The notes: a model not told the origin generated them from the sequence alone. A stretch of 64,000 nucleotides of DNA from Rhizobium mesoamericanum STM3625 (GCF_000312665.1 NZ_HF536773.1:1297468-1361467), one strand, 5' to 3'; counted from the first letter of the stretch, positions 1 to 8,977 are shown. Numbers and translations: made by a program.

Positions 1-35
1 TCGCCACGGCGACAGGCCTTCCCATCGCGAAATGA
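1..35 (+). CDS. 3' end of a probable sugar ABC transporter substrate-binding protein (partial)
   Basis: Reading from base 3, the frame gives a short tail ATATGLPIAK and a TGA stop at 33-35. Only ten codons are visible, so the identity rests on context: in CUT1 sugar importers the periplasmic binding-protein gene normally precedes the two permeases, and the gap before the first permease holds tandem hairpins typical of that junction. The other two plus-strand frames also close soon after (37-39 and 53-55), and the last of these lies inside the hairpin, so frame 3 is the best but not a certain choice. Confidence 0.4.
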   Translation, partial: ATATGLPIAK

Positions 36-43
36 GTAGTTCC

Positions 44-85
44 GCTGGGCGCTGAATGGCGCCCAGCCTCCATCCTTCGGGATGG
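44..85 (+). promoter_or_regulatory. tandem intercistronic hairpins after binding-protein gene
   Basis: Two perfect stem-loops lie back to back. The first pairs GCTGGGCGC (44-52) with GCGCCCAGC (59-67) around a 6-nt loop. The second pairs CCATCC (70-75) with GGATGG (80-85) around a TTCG tetraloop. There is no T-run, and the permease gene begins 26 bases later. I infer an mRNA-stabilising or partially terminating element that keeps binding-protein transcript in excess of permease transcript. Confidence 0.65.
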
Positions 86-111
86 CTCGTTTCGACTGTG
101 AGGAGAATAGA

Positions 112-972
112 ATGCCGATCCGGAACCGGAACGCTTACGCTTTTCTTGCGCCTTATCTTTTGGTCTTTGCCACCTTCTGGGTCTGGCCGATCATCAGTTC
201 GTTTCTGATCTCGTTTCAGAACACGCGCGTCAATCCATGGAAGTTCAGTCTCACCGTCAACTGGGGCCGCCTCTTCAGCGACCCAGCCTTCTACAACGCC
301 CTTTACAATACCCTGATCATCCTGGTGATCCAGGTGCCGGTCATGATCGCGATCGCTACGGTGATGGCGGTTCTTCTGAACTCACCTCTCCTAAAGGCGC
401 GACCTCTTTTCCGTTTTGCCTTCTTCGCGCCCGTCGTCGTCGGGGAGGTCGCTTATGCCGCGGTCTTTCGCCTGATGTTCAGTTTCGACTTCGGCATCGT
501 CAATAAGCTGATTACGCTTATCGGACTTACGGCCGTTTCCTGGTTCGATAATGCCCATGCTGCGATGGCGCTTGTTATCATCGCCGTCACCTGGCGCTGG
601 GCGGGCTATAACGCGATCATCATCCTTGCCGGGCTCCAATCCATTCCTGACGATGTCTACGAGGCGGCAACGCTCGATCGGGTCAGCAAATCCCAGCAAT
701 TTTTTCATATTACGCTGCCACTGCTGAAGCCGATTATCCTCTTCTGCGTCATTCTGTCAGTTATCGGCACGATGCAGCTCTTTACCGAACCGTTCCTCAT
801 CACCAATCGCGGCGGTCCCGGTGGCGGAACCGAAACACTCGGCCTTCTCCTTTATCGCCAGGGCTTCCTGTCGCTGAATTTCGGATACGCCTCCGCCATC
901 GCCTACACCATGGCAGCGCTCGCGGTCGCGATCTCACTGCTCAACCTCTGGATCGGAAGGGAGCCCAAATGA
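112..972 (+). CDS. sugar ABC transporter permease, MalF/UgpA type
   Basis: This 286-residue inner-membrane protein has about six hydrophobic helices and belongs to the MalF/UgpA/LacF group of CUT1 importers. The EAA loop (EAATLD...FFHITLPLLKP, roughly residues 185-210) that docks on the ATPase is visible. I start it at the ATG at 112, which has GAGGAG a few bases upstream and begins directly before the first helix; an upstream in-frame ATG at 82 lies inside the hairpin region. It overlaps the next permease by 4 nt (ATGA), so the two are translationally coupled. The substrate cannot be read from the sequence; the linked oxidoreductase suggests a sugar or polyol. Confidence 0.9.
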   Translation: MPIRNRNAYAFLAPYLLVFATFWVWPIISSFLISFQNTRVNPWKFSLTVNWGRLFSDPAFYNALYNTLIILVIQVPVMIAIATVMAVLLNSPLLKARPLFRFAFFAPVVVGEVAYAAVFRLMFSFDFGIVNKLITLIGLTAVSWFDNAHAAMALVIIAVTWRWAGYNAIIILAGLQSIPDDVYEAATLDRVSKSQQFFHITLPLLKPIILFCVILSVIGTMQLFTEPFLITNRGGPGGGTETLGLLLYRQGFLSLNFGYASAIAYTMAALAVAISLLNLWIGREPK

Positions 973-1805
973 GATCGAAATCTCAATCCCTGCTGCTACG
1001 GCAGATCGCCCTTCACGCCGTGCTGACACCACTGGCGATCATCTGGCTGTTTCCGCTGTGGATGATGTTTGTCTTCTCGACAATGTCCGACTTCGGGATA
1101 TTCAGCCCTCAGATCGTCCTCTGGCCGTCCACGAACTTCATCGAAAACGTCAAGAACCTCCAAGCCGACACCGATTTCATCCGCGCGATATCCATTTCCA
1201 TCGGTGTTGCCGTAATCTACACGATTTTGTCGGTGCTTTTGACTTCGATGGCCGGTTGGGCACTTGCGCGCTACCGGTTTGTCGGGCGGTCGATTGTGAT
1301 CGCCATCATCCTAGGCACGATTACGCTGCCCTTCGCCGTAGTGGTCATTCCGCAATTCATCATGGTGGCTCGTCAATTCAAGCTGGCCAACACCTGGATG
1401 GCATTGATTGTCCCGCCGCTCTTCAATTCACTCGGCGTGCTGTTCATGCGTCAGGCATTCACCATGATGCCGGGAGAGCTCTTCGACGCCGCGCGCGTCG
1501 AGGGCGTCAAGGAATGGCAGATCTTCCTGCGGATCGCACTACCCCTTGCGAGACCAACGATGGCGGCGCTGGCTATCATCCTCTTCCTCCACTCCTGGAA
1601 CAACTACCTCTGGCCACTGCTGATCAACTCTAAGCCCGGGATGATGACGGCACCGGTGGCGCTCGGCACGCTGATCGGTCTCACCAAGGTATCCTGGGGA
1701 GGGATCATGGCTGGAGCAATCATGCTGACGGCGCCGATCCTGGTCGTCTTCGTGTTCCTGCAGCGCCACTTCATCGCCGGCATCGCGGCCGGCGCAGTCA
1801 AATAA
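969..1805 (+). CDS. sugar ABC transporter permease, MalG/UgpE type
   Basis: A 278-residue permease of the MalG/UgpE/LacG group and partner of the preceding one. Six hydrophobic segments can be followed, starting at about residues 15-35. The EAA loop reads DAARVEG...FLRIALPLARP near residues 172-197. The length is normal for the family. Its start overlaps the upstream stop by 4 nt, and its stop is 14 nt before the ATPase start, so permeases and ATPase form one operon. It forms a heterodimeric channel in the inner membrane. Confidence 0.9.
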   Translation: MRSKSQSLLLRQIALHAVLTPLAIIWLFPLWMMFVFSTMSDFGIFSPQIVLWPSTNFIENVKNLQADTDFIRAISISIGVAVIYTILSVLLTSMAGWALARYRFVGRSIVIAIILGTITLPFAVVVIPQFIMVARQFKLANTWMALIVPPLFNSLGVLFMRQAFTMMPGELFDAARVEGVKEWQIFLRIALPLARPTMAALAIILFLHSWNNYLWPLLINSKPGMMTAPVALGTLIGLTKVSWGGIMAGAIMLTAPILVVFVFLQRHFIAGIAAGAVK

Positions 1806-1819
1806 TCGGGGAATGCCTG

Positions 1820-2905
1820 ATGTCCGAACTTTCGTTGAAAAATGTCGTCAAGCGCTTTGGCGCGCTGGAAATCATCCATGGCGCCAATCTTGAGGTCAAG
1901 GACGGCGAGTTTGTCGTCTTTGTTGGCCCATCTGGCTGTGGCAAGTCGACCTTGCTTCGCATGATCGCTGGCCTTGAAGATATCTCGGGTGGCGAGATCA
2001 ATATAGGCGGCAGGGTCGTCAATGACGTGGAGCCAGCCGACCGCGGTATTGCGATGGTCTTCCAATCCTACGCACTTTACCCGCACATGACGGTCGAGGA
2101 AAACCTGAGCTTCGGTCTGCGCATGAACGGCAACCCGAAGGCGGATACGGAAAAGCGCGTCAAGCATGCGGCCAACATCCTTCAAATAAACGAGCTGATG
2201 CAGCGCAGGCCGAAACAACTTTCGGGCGGCCAGCGTCAACGCGTCGCAATCGGCCGCGCTATCGTGCGCGAGCCTGACGTGTTCCTCTTCGACGAGCCGT
2301 TGTCGAACCTCGACGCGGAATTGCGCGTTCAGATGCGCGTCGAGATTTCGCGGCTGCATAAGCAGCTTGGCACGACGATGATCTACGTTACCCACGACCA
2401 AACCGAGGCGATGACACTTGCCGACAAGATCGTCGTCCTGCGTGCCGGAAACATCGAGCAGGTAGGCGCGCCCCTCGACCTCTACGATGATCCTGCCAAC
2501 CAGTTCGTCGCCGGCTTCGTCGGCTCGCCGAAGATGAACTTCCTCAAGGCGGAAATTATTGAAAAGAATGGCACAACCGCGACCGTTGCGCTTGCCGGCG
2601 ACAAGAATGTCCGCCTGAGCATGCCGGCCACTTGCCCGGTCATGCCCGGCGCGCCGGTGACCCTCGGTATCCGGCCGGAGCATTTTGTCGACGCCGGGCA
2701 GGGCGAGGCCGATCTCACCGTCACCATCGACGTCGCTGAGCACCTTGGCAACACGAGCTACATCTATGCAACAACGGCAGGCGGCGAGCCGCTCATTATC
2801 GAGCGCCCGGAGTCGCGCGCTGCCGGTAATCACGACACGCTGACCGTCGGTCTGAGTGTCAACCGCGTCTTTCTGTTCGACAACGACGGCAAGCGCCTAC
2901 GCTAA
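1820..2905 (+). CDS. sugar ABC transporter ATP-binding protein, MalK/UgpC type
   Basis: This 361-residue protein carries the standard nucleotide-binding domain: Walker A GPSGCGKST (about residues 37-45), Q-loop MVFQSYALYPH, signature [14 protein letters not shown], Walker B VFLFDEPLSNLD and switch histidine VTHDQTEA. A C-terminal regulatory OB-type (TOBE) region follows from about residue 235, including LGIRPEH. That is the architecture of MalK/UgpC/SmoK ATPases that drive CUT1 importers. The start at 1820 lies in the same operon as the two permeases. It completes the importer of the first operon. Confidence 0.92.
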   Translation: MSELSLKNVVKRFGALEIIHGANLEVKDGEFVVFVGPSGCGKSTLLRMIAGLEDISGGEINIGGRVVNDVEPADRGIAMVFQSYALYPHMTVEENLSFGLRMNGNPKADTEKRVKHAANILQINELMQRRPKQLSGGQRQRVAIGRAIVREPDVFLFDEPLSNLDAELRVQMRVEISRLHKQLGTTMIYVTHDQTEAMTLADKIVVLRAGNIEQVGAPLDLYDDPANQFVAGFVGSPKMNFLKAEIIEKNGTTATVALAGDKNVRLSMPATCPVMPGAPVTLGIRPEHFVDAGQGEADLTVTIDVAEHLGNTSYIYATTAGGEPLIIERPESRAAGNHDTLTVGLSVNRVFLFDNDGKRLR

Positions 2906-2952
2906 CCGCACCTTCATCCCAACACCTATGCAATGAAGAGGAACAATTCCCT

Positions 2953-4956
2953 ATGAGCACAGTCCAACCGATCCGTTGGGGCATTATCGGCCCTGGCACG
3001 ATCGCCCGCACCTTTGCGGACGGTATCGCGCATTCGCGCACCGGAAAGCTCGTCGCCATTGCCACGCGCAACCCCGAAAAGCCGGGCCTTGGCGAAAACT
3101 TCCCCGGCGCGCGCATCGTCAACGGATATGATGCGCTGCTGACGGACAAAGAGGTCGACGCGATCTATATCGCAACCCCGCACACCGGCCATGCCGAATG
3201 GGCGATCAAGGCTATCCGCGCGGGCAAGCACGTTCTTGTCGAAAAGCCCATTGCCCTTTCCGCTTTCGACGCCGATGCGATCTATTATGAAGCGAAGAAG
3301 GCCGGCGTCTTTGCCGGCGAGGCCTTCATGTATCGGGTTCACCCGCAGACGGCCAAGATCGTCGAACTCGTCAAAACGGGTGTCATTGGCAGCGTGCGCA
3401 TCATCCGCTCGAGCTTCGGCTTCAACATGGGCTCGTTCAAACCCGAGCACCGGCTCTTTGCCAACGAGACGGCCGGCGGCGGTATCCTCGACGTCGGCGG
3501 CTATCCGGTCTCAATGGCGCGGTTGATCGCCGGGGCTGTAGAGGGCAAACCGTTCCTTGAGCCAGAGAAGGTCTGTGGCGTCGGTCATCTCGGTCAATCC
3601 GGTGTCGATGAATGGTCTTCCGCCGTCCTGAAGTTTCCGAACGGCATCATCGCCGAAGTGTCGTGCTCGATCATGGCGCAGCAGGACAATACGCTTCGCA
3701 TCATCGGTTCGGAAGGACGCATCGAGGTCAAGGACTTCTGGTTCGCCTCAGGCCACAAGGGCGGGGTTGGCCGGATCGAGGTCTTCAAAGGGAATGAGCA
3801 GCAGACGATCGAGGTCAAGGAAGATCGCTGGCTCTATTCCTTCGAGGTCGATGCGGCCGGCGATGCAATCCGCGCTGGAGAGAAGGAATTCCGCTCACCG
3901 GGAATGAACTGGGCCGATTCGGTTGGCAACCTGCGCGTCCTCGATCAGTGGCGTACCTCAATCGGGCTCGAATATGTCGTGGAAAAGGCTGATAAGCGAA
4001 CCACGAACCTCGCAGGCGGTGCCGTGCAGCGCGGCAACACCATTCCGCAGCGCCTGATCCCCGGCATTTCAAAGCCCGCCTCGGTTGTCACACTCGGTTT
4101 TGAATTCTTCCCAAGCTTTGCGGCCGCGTCTTTGACCCTCGACGCGTTCTACGAAGCGGGCGGCAATGTCTTCGACACAGCCTTCGTCTATGGCGGCGGC
4201 AGGACTGAGAGCATCTTTGGCGACTGGCACACCAGCCGCAAGCCGGCTCGTGAGGAGATCGTACTGATCGGCAAGGGTGTTCACTCACCGCTTTGCTACC
4301 CCGATGTCATTGCCAAGCAGCTCGATCAGTCACTGAACCGTATGAAGACCGATTACGTCGACATATACTTCATGCATCGCGACAACACCGATGTTCCGGT
4401 CGGTGAGTTCGTCGACGCCATGGACGCGGAGGTTAAGCGTGGTCGCATCCGCGGCATCTTCGGCGGCTCGAACTGGACGCGGGAACGCATGGATGAAGCC
4501 GCAACCTATGCTGCCAAGAACGGCAAGACGGCACCGGCTGCCCTTTCCAATAACTTTTCGCTTGCCGAAATGCTCGATCCGATCTGGGCAGGCTGCGTGG
4601 CGGCTTCCGATGACGCCTGGAAGAAGTGGCTGAACGCCAAGCAGATTCCGAATTTTGCGTGGTCGAGCCAGGGACGCGGCTTCTTTACAGACCGTGCCGG
4701 ACGCGACAAGCGTGACGACGAGGAAATCGTCCGTTGCTGGTATTCGGATCGCAATTTCGAACGTCGGGACCGGGCAATCGAGCTGGCAAACAAGCTCGGT
4801 CGCAGCCCAATCCATATAGCGCTCGCCTACGTGATCGCACAACCGTTCCCGGTTATCCCGCTGATCGGGCCGCGCACCATCGCAGAGCTTGAAGACAGCC
4901 TCTCGGCGCTCGATATCAAGCTGACCCCAGAACAGGTGAAGTGGCTGGAAGCGTGA
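2953..4956 (+). CDS. fused Gfo/Idh/MocA oxidoreductase - aldo-keto reductase
   Basis: A single 667-residue reading frame joins two dehydrogenase families. Residues about 1-345 are a Gfo/Idh/MocA protein: N-terminal Rossmann region WGIIGPGTIA, the EKP motif (HVLVEKPIAL, near residue 98) and the GGGILDVGGYP segment. Residues about 365-667 are an aldo-keto reductase with the catalytic tetrad visible: Asp and Tyr in FDTAFVYGGG, Lys in VLIGKG and His in YFMHRDN, plus the cofactor-binding end PLIGPRT. No stop or frameshift separates the halves. It lies 47 nt after the transporter ATPase with an AGAGGAACAA ribosome site, so it probably oxidises and then reduces the imported sugar or a derivative. 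The substrate is unknown; the two domains could perform a coupled oxidation/reduction (epimerisation-like) sequence. Confidence 0.88.
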   Translation: MSTVQPIRWGIIGPGTIARTFADGIAHSRTGKLVAIATRNPEKPGLGENFPGARIVNGYDALLTDKEVDAIYIATPHTGHAEWAIKAIRAGKHVLVEKPIALSAFDADAIYYEAKKAGVFAGEAFMYRVHPQTAKIVELVKTGVIGSVRIIRSSFGFNMGSFKPEHRLFANETAGGGILDVGGYPVSMARLIAGAVEGKPFLEPEKVCGVGHLGQSGVDEWSSAVLKFPNGIIAEVSCSIMAQQDNTLRIIGSEGRIEVKDFWFASGHKGGVGRIEVFKGNEQQTIEVKEDRWLYSFEVDAAGDAIRAGEKEFRSPGMNWADSVGNLRVLDQWRTSIGLEYVVEKADKRTTNLAGGAVQRGNTIPQRLIPGISKPASVVTLGFEFFPSFAAASLTLDAFYEAGGNVFDTAFVYGGGRTESIFGDWHTSRKPAREEIVLIGKGVHSPLCYPDVIAKQLDQSLNRMKTDYVDIYFMHRDNTDVPVGEFVDAMDAEVKRGRIRGIFGGSNWTRERMDEAATYAAKNGKTAPAALSNNFSLAEMLDPIWAGCVAASDDAWKKWLNAKQIPNFAWSSQGRGFFTDRAGRDKRDDEEIVRCWYSDRNFERRDRAIELANKLGRSPIHIALAYVIAQPFPVIPLIGPRTIAELEDSLSALDIKLTPEQVKWLEA

Positions 4957-5120
4957 AGCCATAGCGCGGATGACCCGGGGCTGCGTGGGCCGGTCCCGGG
5001 CGCAAGCCGAGTGCGAGCAAGCACTGACCACTGGAGCAGGACGCCTTCGGAGCGTATAGTGGAACGCTTTAGGCCGGACCAGCGGCCATACCCTGATTGT
5101 CAATGAGGGGAGCGAAAGCG

Positions 5121-5459
5121 ATGAAACGGCTGGTATCAACCACGGCGTCTATGACGCTCGTGGCCTTCAGTGTTTTGGCTCAAGACCCTGTCGTCGGCAC
5201 CTGGAAAACACAAGTTGGCACCACCGCGGCCATCGATGAATGCGCGCAGGGCTACTGCATTACAATGAAGACGGGCAATAGTGCGGGCAAGCGCATTGGC
5301 TCCTTCCAGGGCCGCAACGGGAACTTCACCGGAACCATCGTAGAGCCGGAGAGCAAGAAGACTTTCACGGGCGTGCTCACCCTCAGTGGCGACACGGTGC
5401 ATATGCGCGGTTGCACCATGAAGGTGATCTGCGTTTCGCTGATCTGGACACGGTTGTAG
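5121..5459 (+). CDS. DUF2147-type exported protein
   Basis: A 112-residue protein with an N-terminal signal peptide (MKRLVSTTASMTLVAFSVLA) followed by a small beta-rich domain. The pattern VGTWKT...CITMKTG...GTIVEPESKKTFTGVLTLSGDTVHMRGC...WTR resembles the DUF2147 family, a lipocalin-like envelope protein group of unknown function. I prefer the ATG at 5121, which has GGGGAGCGAAAG upstream, over an in-frame ATG at 5097 that would add a charged leader ahead of the signal. It stands alone downstream of the sugar operon. Confidence 0.7.
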   Translation: MKRLVSTTASMTLVAFSVLAQDPVVGTWKTQVGTTAAIDECAQGYCITMKTGNSAGKRIGSFQGRNGNFTGTIVEPESKKTFTGVLTLSGDTVHMRGCTMKVICVSLIWTRL

Positions 5460-5492
5460 CGCCTAAGCGGAATTAGCTCCCTGTTTTGCGCT

Positions 5493-5804
5493 CTAGTTCC
5501 TGCTCTTCAGCTCGTCGATAACCTGCCGATATTCTTCGGCGATGGAGATTGCCGCTTTTGCGACCACCGGATTGACCGATTTACGATCAATGGCGTGAGA
5601 GCAGGTTTCAAACACGCCACGCAGCTCCGTTTCAATCCAGGAGAGCTCCGGGTAGTGCTCTACCAATACCTGCGGAAGCAATTTTGCCTTTGCCTTCATT
5701 GACTTGGAGCAAACGAGGACGCTGGAATTTGCAGCTGTGACGTCGAGAATGGCCGCTTCGAGCTGTCCAGTGGCGTTGACGATGTCAGTGACCAAAGCCG
5801 TCAT
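5493..5804 (-). CDS. hypothetical protein, 103 aa
   Basis: I do not recognise the family. The frame is preceded by an excellent ribosome-binding site (AGGAGGGAAAA directly before the ATG), the main reason to accept it as a gene. The protein is soluble and largely helical in appearance, with three cysteines and no signal peptide or membrane segment. It converges with the DUF2147-type gene and stands alone; its function is unknown. Confidence 0.6.
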   Translation of the reverse strand: MTALVTDIVNATGQLEAAILDVTAANSSVLVCSKSMKAKAKLLPQVLVEHYPELSWIETELRGVFETCSHAIDRKSVNPVVAKAAISIAEEYRQVIDELKSRN

Positions 5805-6023
5805 TTTTCCCTCCTAAGGAAAGAGCCCTGGGAAGTACCATGCATTCTTCGTGCCAAACCGGTCACTAGCAGGTGTTGCGACGGCCAAAGCTGGGCTGGC
5901 ACCAAAAAGATTGCCATTTGCAGAACTCGATGACGAAGTATTGATGGCGCACGCTATTTTCCCTTTCCGCCAGGGGACTAGTTTCTATCGGAATTCGTGG
6001 GCAGGCAGTGTAGAGAGAATAAA

Positions 6024-6215
6024 ATGAAACCGCTTCGAAAGATGATGCGCCTCGGGATCATTGTTGCAGTCGCCAGCGCCGCAGCGGCGTGTTCGACAAG
6101 CTCGGATGCTCCCCAAACAACGGGGTCGGTTGGTTATGGCGCTCATCACGCCGACTTTGCGTTGCGGCCAGCGTGCGCTGGTGGATTCGGCAACGATCGT
6201 CCCTGTAGTTACTAA
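6024..6215 (+). CDS. small putative lipoprotein, 63 aa
   Basis: The ATG at 6024 follows an AGAGAGAAT ribosome site. The product starts with a basic stretch and a hydrophobic segment ending in AAAAC, a plausible lipobox with the lipidated Cys near residue 24. The mature part is only about 40 residues and is Ser/Thr/Gly-rich with two further cysteines. A longer in-frame start at 5997 would bury the signal. Function unknown; small rhizobial lipoproteins of this kind are common but poorly conserved. Confidence 0.55.
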   Translation: MKPLRKMMRLGIIVAVASAAAACSTSSDAPQTTGSVGYGAHHADFALRPACAGGFGNDRPCSY

Positions 6216-6798
6216 TATGTTCGAGTGCGGTTCTAAGCTAAGTACCTTAGCCCCGGAGAACCTCGATTATTTGGTATCGCCGCACTTCATCGTCCTCGAC
6301 GCTCACACCGGTCTGGACCAAGGGCGTTAAAATCTGATCACTTTGCCCATCGAGCCGACCCAAACTGCCGTCTCCGATCAGCGAAGGCGTCGGGTGAAGT
6401 GCAGCTTTTCATGATCTCAAGGAGGTGTCCGTGATCCGAACCATACGAGCGAGAGAGCGGCCATCCTTCGTATTCGCGTGAAGAGGGAGCTCAAGAGGCT
6501 ACTCACGCCCTACGCCACCAACTTCGAGCAACGCACCAAGTTTTCTGAAGAACTGGTGGCATGCCTACCACTGAACTCATCAGGCATGCGACCTCTTTCC
6601 TAGCCTCAAGAGCCAGCGCGAAAGCTTCATCGTGTTCTTTCGGACAGCAGGTTCGGCGATCCACGTTGACAAAATCCAAACGAAGACCTGAACACGGCCA
6701 TCTATCTGGGAGAGCGGTTGCTAACCCTTTTGAGCAAGACTCAGGCGGAAGGCCAAACCGGGTAGGTAGAAGGCCATCGCGCCCGTCCAGAACTGATC
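6216..6798. other. intergenic stretch without a recognisable gene
   Basis: About 580 bases separate the small lipoprotein from the small HTH gene. Several short frames run through it, but none has a recognisable domain together with a sensible start. A good AAGGAGGTG sequence at about 6419-6427 precedes a GTG, yet the frame behind it closes quickly. I see no RNA gene or repeat; it may contain decayed coding sequence. Confidence 0.4.
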
Positions 6799-6990
6799 TC
6801 AGTCTAAGCCTAATACGTTTTCGATCCGCGCGACGTGGCGCTTCTGCACGGATCCCTTCGGTTCCTCGGCCGCCGTTATTTCAGCCACCGTCAGTCCGGT
6901 CGCGACCGCGAGGTCCTCGAGGGTGTAGCCTTTTGTGATGCGCACTTCCCGGCGACGCGCCGCAGCGCTGTGATCATCAGAATTGCTCAT
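6799..6990 (-). CDS. small helix-turn-helix protein, 63 aa
   Basis: Starting at the ATG at 6990 the product is 63 residues. Its core (GYTLEDLAVATGLTVAEITAAE, then HVARIENVLGL) has the spacing of an XRE/Cro-type helix-turn-helix. A longer frame extends upstream but crosses the terminator and pcaF, so the short version is preferred. It lies just beyond the pcaF terminator on the same strand. It may be a small DNA-binding regulator; its targets are unknown. Confidence 0.6.
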   Translation of the reverse strand: MSNSDDHSAAARRREVRITKGYTLEDLAVATGLTVAEITAAEEPKGSVQKRHVARIENVLGLD

Positions 6991-7030
6991 AGGTCCCTCA
7001 TTCTTGTCTGGTGAAGGGTAGCTTAATTCT

Positions 7031-7067
7031 GATGCGCAGGCAGCGGTCGGTCCGTCGCCTGCGCATC
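7031..7067 (-). terminator. hairpin downstream of pcaF
   Basis: A perfect 11-bp stem pairs GATGCGCAGGC (7031-7041) with GCCTGCGCATC (7057-7067) around a 15-nt loop, 5 bases past the pcaF stop. No T-run follows on the minus strand, so it may act as an mRNA 3' stabiliser or a weak terminator rather than a classical intrinsic one. Confidence 0.6.
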
Positions 7068-7072
7068 CCGAC

Positions 7073-8278
7073 TTACACTCGTTCGAGCGCGATCGAGATT
7101 CCTTGGCCGACGCCGATGCACATCGTTGCGAGCGCGTATCTCCCGCCGCCCAGCGACAGCTCAAGCGCGGCCGTACCAGCGATACGCGCGCCCGACATGC
7201 CGAGGGGGTGACCGAGAGCGATAGCACCACCGTTCCGGTTCACATGCTCCGCGTCGTCGGAAATACCGAGATCGCGGAGCACGGCGATGCCCTGGGAGGC
7301 GAATGCTTCATTGAGCTCGACCACGTCGAATTGCGAGGGCGCAAGTCCCAGACGAGCGCAGAGCTTCTTCGTGGCCGGAGCAGGCCCGAACCCCATGATC
7401 CGCGGTTCGACGCCGGCTGTCGCTCCCCCGAGGATGCGTGAGATCGGCGTGAGACCGTATTTCTTGGCGGCTTCCTCCGAGGCGATGATGAGGGCGGCCG
7501 CGCCATCGTTCACGCCCGACGCGTTACCCGCTGTGACGGTCGCGCCTTCGCGCTTGTTCACCGTGTTCAGCTTTGCTAGGGCCTCTATGCTGGTGGCCCG
7601 TGGGTGCTCGTCCCTCGAAACCACGACCGGATCGCCCTTGCGCTGCTTGATCGTCACTGAGACGATCTCTTTTTCAAGCCTGCCATTCGCCTGGGCGGCG
7701 GCCGCCTTCGCTTGCGAACGTACGGCAAACGCGTCCTGATCTTCGCGGGATACGTTGAAGTCGATCGCGACATTGTCGCCGGTCTCGGGCATCGAGTCGA
7801 CGCCATACTGCTGTTTCATGAGAGGATTGACGAATCGCCAGCCGATCGTCGTGTCGTAGATTTCCGCGCTGCGGGAAAAGGCCGACTCCGCCTTGGGCAT
7901 GATAAAGGGAGCTCGGCTCATGCTTTCTACGCCGCCGGCGATCAGGATATCCGCTTCGCCCGACTTGATGGCGCGAGCGGCGGTTATCACGGCGTCCATG
8001 CCCGAGCCGCAAAGCCGGTTGATGGTGGTGCCGGTGACGCTCGATGGGAGACCGGACAGCAGCGACGACATCCGCGCGACATTCCGGTTGTCTTCCCCGG
8101 CCTGGTTGGCACAGCCATAAATGACGTCGGCGATCGCTTCCCAGTCAACGTTCGGGTTGCGTTCCATGAGCGCCCTCAATGGGACCGCGCCGAGGTCGTC
8201 CGCGCGGACGGCGGAAAGCGCGCCGCCATAGCGGCCGATCGGCGTTCGGATGTAGTCGCAGATAAATGCGTCAGCCAT
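7073..8278 (-). CDS. pcaF: 3-oxoadipyl-CoA thiolase
   Basis: This 401-residue thiolase catalyses the last step of the beta-ketoadipate pathway, cleaving 3-oxoadipyl-CoA with CoA to succinyl-CoA and acetyl-CoA. The nucleophilic Cys90 sits in NRLCGSG. The C-terminal catalytic motifs NGGAIALGHPLG (His) and CIGVGQG (Cys) are intact, as is NEAFA. The opening ICDYIRTPIGRYGG is typical of PcaF rather than of biosynthetic acetoacetyl-CoA thiolases, and the adjacent CoA-transferase genes settle the assignment. It starts 9 nt after pcaJ ends, in the operon pcaI-pcaJ-pcaF. Confidence 0.93.
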   Translation of the reverse strand: MADAFICDYIRTPIGRYGGALSAVRADDLGAVPLRALMERNPNVDWEAIADVIYGCANQAGEDNRNVARMSSLLSGLPSSVTGTTINRLCGSGMDAVITAARAIKSGEADILIAGGVESMSRAPFIMPKAESAFSRSAEIYDTTIGWRFVNPLMKQQYGVDSMPETGDNVAIDFNVSREDQDAFAVRSQAKAAAAQANGRLEKEIVSVTIKQRKGDPVVVSRDEHPRATSIEALAKLNTVNKREGATVTAGNASGVNDGAAALIIASEEAAKKYGLTPISRILGGATAGVEPRIMGFGPAPATKKLCARLGLAPSQFDVVELNEAFASQGIAVLRDLGISDDAEHVNRNGGAIALGHPLGMSGARIAGTAALELSLGGGRYALATMCIGVGQGISIALERV

Positions 8279-8287
8279 TTCATTTCC

Positions 8288-8977
8288 TCAGAGTTCGGGT
8301 ACGACGAGGTCCTTGACGGGACCGTCCACGACCAGCGGCGCGCCGGTCATCGCCTGCAGTTCTTCAACCGTCATTCCGGCGAGCTTCTCGCGCAGCACGA
8401 AGCGGCCATCCACGATGTCGATGACCGCGTGGCTGGTATAGACGCGCGTTATGCAGCCGACGCCGGTCAGCGGAAAGGTGCACTTCTCGACCAGCTTTGG
8501 TTCGCCGTTCTTCGTCACGTGCTCGGTTATCACCGATACCTGCTTTGCACCGTGGACTAGATCCATGGCACCGCCGACTGCCGGCACACCTTTTGTGCCG
8601 ACCCGCCAGTTGGCGAGATCCCCGTTCTGGGCGACCTGCAGCGCACCGAGGATCGCGACGTCGAGATGGCCGCCGCGCACCATGGCGAAACTATCGGCGT
8701 GATGGAAGAAGGCTGCACCCGGCTTCAATGTCACGGCCTTCTTGCCGGCGTTGATGAGATCCCAGTCTTCCTCACCCTCCTTTGGTGCCTCACCGAAATT
8801 CAGGATGCCGTTCTCGGTATGGAAGATTGCCTGCCGGCCAGGCGGCTGGTAACGGGCCACCATTTCGGGAAAGCCAATACCTAGGTTCACATAGGCGCCG
8901 TCGACGATGTCCTGCGCCGCCCGCCAGGCGATTTGCGCGTTGGAAAGCTTGATTTCTTCTCGTGTGTTCACGGTCAT
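8288..8977 (-). CDS. pcaJ: 3-oxoadipate CoA-transferase subunit B
   Basis: A 229-residue beta subunit of the succinyl-CoA:3-oxoadipate CoA-transferase, which activates beta-ketoadipate to its CoA ester. The catalytic glutamate is visible in TENGILNFGE (Glu55), and the region VNLGIGFPE is the usual CoA-transferase family I signature. The gene overlaps pcaI by 4 nt, as expected for two subunits made in equal amounts. The neighbouring pcaF separates it from ketone-body (scoB) homologues. Confidence 0.92.
   Translation of the reverse strand: MTVNTREEIKLSNAQIAWRAAQDIVDGAYVNLGIGFPEMVARYQPPGRQAIFHTENGILNFGEAPKEGEEDWDLINAGKKAVTLKPGAAFFHHADSFAMVRGGHLDVAILGALQVAQNGDLANWRVGTKGVPAVGGAMDLVHGAKQVSVITEHVTKNGEPKLVEKCTFPLTGVGCITRVYTSHAVIDIVDGRFVLREKLAGMTVEELQAMTGAPLVVDGPVKDLVVPEL

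Noticed and set aside
1604-2833. 409-codon open frame on the minus strand
   Set aside because: It is antisense to the MalK-type ATPase and the permease end, has no recognisable domain and reflects GC-rich third positions.
6061-6330. 89-codon plus-strand frame overlapping the small lipoprotein
   Set aside because: No ribosome site and no recognisable domain; the overlapping lipoprotein frame has a proper signal and lipobox.
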